A DNA stretch of 16,375 nt from contig JAMDBV010000008.1 in assembly GCA_023487965.1 (NCBI GenBank), positions 1-16,375 on the forward strand, read 5' to 3'. This DNA comes from Patescibacteria group bacterium (GTDB lineage Bacteria > Patescibacteriota > Minisyncoccia > Phycocordibacterales > PALSA-1337). Of this stretch, positions 15,427 through 16,375 are shown piece by piece. Position 1 is the stretch's first letter, and the number at the start of each line of letters is the position of its first letter. The notes under the pieces were generated by a model, which searched no databases, was not told where the DNA came from, and saw nothing but the letters and a program-made list of their open reading frames with translations. A program made the position numbers and the translations under genes.

Positions 15427-16375
15427 ATGTTATTCAATTATGAAGCAGTAGATCAAACGGGTGCGAAAAAAGCGGGTTCCATCGACGCCATCAATGTTGA
15501 TATTGCCATTTCTTCTTTGCAGAGGCGTGGCATGGTAGTTACCAATATTGTAGAAGCGGATGCCGGTGGCGGTCTCTTCTCCAAAAATATCTCATTTTTC
15601 GATCGTGTTTCGACGAAAGATGTGGTTATCCTGTCTAGACAACTTTCAACACTCTTTGAGGCGCAAGTCTCGGCGTTGCGCATATTCCGATTGCTCTCGG
15701 CAGAGACGGAGAACGCATTCTTGGGCCGTAAGCTGACGGAGATAGCTGACGATATTCAAGGGGGCAGTTCGATATCTACCGCGTTGTCCAAACATCCCAA
15801 GGTCTTCTCCGGATTTTATGTAAGTATGGTCAAGGCCGGTGAAGAATCGGGCAAGCTGGATGAAACATTTCTATATTTGGCCGATTATATGGATCGCTCA
15901 TACGAGCTTTCTTCCAAAGTTAAGGGTGCATTGGTTTATCCGGCTTTCATCATTGTAACCTTTATTACGGTTATGATATTGATGTTCACGATGGTTATAC
16001 CGAAGATCAGTACGATTCTGACCGATTCCGGCTTAGAAATACCGATATACACGAAAATCATCATGGGTATCAGCAATTTCTTGGTCAGCTACGGATTTGT
16101 CCTTTTGGCAGGCTTGGTTGTCGGCGCTTTCTTTCTTGTCAAATACATACGAACGCCGGTGGGCAAGTACTCTTATGATAAGCTGAAGCTGACGGTGCCG
16201 TATATAAGCACCCTGTTCCGCAAGCTTTACCTTGCGAGGTTGTCAGACAATCTTTCGACAATGTTGAGTTCTGGTATCGCTATGGTGCGTGCTCTCGAAC
16301 TGACTTCCAATGTTATCAATAATGAAGTCTATAAAAATGTCTTGGGCCAGGCGGTCGATGCTGTAAAAGGACAAA
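15427..16375 (+). CDS. pilC: Type IV pilus inner-membrane platform protein PilC (PulF/GspF family), 3' partial
   Basis: PilC is the inner-membrane platform on which the PilB and PilT motors act. The visible 316 residues run off the window; the family is about 400. The N-terminal MLFNYEAVDQTGAKKAGSIDA and LQRRGMVVTNI match the GspF start. The first cytoplasmic domain has LSRQLSTLFEAQVSALRIFRLLS and GGSSISTALSKHPKVFSGFYVSMVKAGEESGKLDETFLYLADY, a clear GspF signature. Hydrophobic segments are at about 170-192 (AFIIVTFITVMILMF) and 220-240 (YGFVLLAGLVVGAFFLV). A second cytoplasmic repeat follows, starting ARLSDNLSTMLSSGIAMVRALELTS. The start is 12 bases after the pilT stop, with no Shine-Dalgarno sequence. 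Confidence 0.95.
   Translation, partial: MLFNYEAVDQTGAKKAGSIDAINVDIAISSLQRRGMVVTNIVEADAGGGLFSKNISFFDRVSTKDVVILSRQLSTLFEAQVSALRIFRLLSAETENAFLGRKLTEIADDIQGGSSISTALSKHPKVFSGFYVSMVKAGEESGKLDETFLYLADYMDRSYELSSKVKGALVYPAFIIVTFITVMILMFTMVIPKISTILTDSGLEIPIYTKIIMGISNFLVSYGFVLLAGLVVGAFFLVKYIRTPVGKYSYDKLKLTVPYISTLFRKLYLARLSDNLSTMLSSGIAMVRALELTSNVINNEVYKNVLGQAVDAVKGQ

Overview
This window looks like a core stretch of a Candidate Phyla Radiation (Patescibacteria) genome, most likely Parcubacteria-like. The placement is inferred from several traits. Genes are tightly packed and all lie on the plus strand. PheS and PheT are both shortened. The C-terminal half of the helicase gene is a nuclease. A DoxX-like membrane protein sits beside thioredoxin, and a lone receiver protein sits beside type IV pilus genes. 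Almost no start codon has a Shine-Dalgarno sequence. TGA is used as a stop (gyrB and the gene ending at 6607), so the code appears standard, not the TGA=Gly code of some CPR lineages. No phylogenetic test could be run.

Layout. 1-1057: the primary sigma factor rpoD, missing its 5' end, with a terminator-like hairpin. 1147-1704: a MazF/PemK-like gene whose 3' end runs through three successive hairpins. 1716-4688: a UvrD-type helicase fused to a RecB/AddB-like nuclease with a four-cysteine pattern. 4785-6607: rpsB, a 175-base spacer with its own promoter, tsf, and a small membrane protein. 6700-6775: tRNA-Thr(UGU). 6857-7294: a membrane-anchored exported protein. 7365-10661: pheS, a second MazF/PemK-like gene, then pheT. 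10766-12847: gyrB. 12954-13907: a DoxX-like protein and thioredoxin. 13954-16375: a CheY-like receiver, pilT and the first three quarters of pilC.

How the genes work together. Most of the window is information processing: transcription (rpoD), translation (rpsB, tsf, tRNA-Thr, pheS/pheT), and DNA topology and repair (gyrB, helicase-nuclease). The right end is a type IV pilus module in which the receiver probably controls pilus retraction or assembly. DoxX and thioredoxin form a small redox pair. The two MazF-like genes have no adjacent antitoxin. They are visibly richer in A+T and in AGA/AGG arginine codons than their neighbours, which suggests acquired genes.

The most notable signals are: (1) an in-frame palindromic element inside pheS, adding about 20 residues between two conserved blocks, much like Rickettsia palindromic elements; (2) a toxin-like gene splitting pheS from pheT; (3) a recurring extended -10 promoter (TGnTAnnnT), often only 6-11 bases before an ATG, with no Shine-Dalgarno sequence, implying leaderless or near-leaderless messages; and (4) terminator-like hairpins that abut or overlap these promoters.
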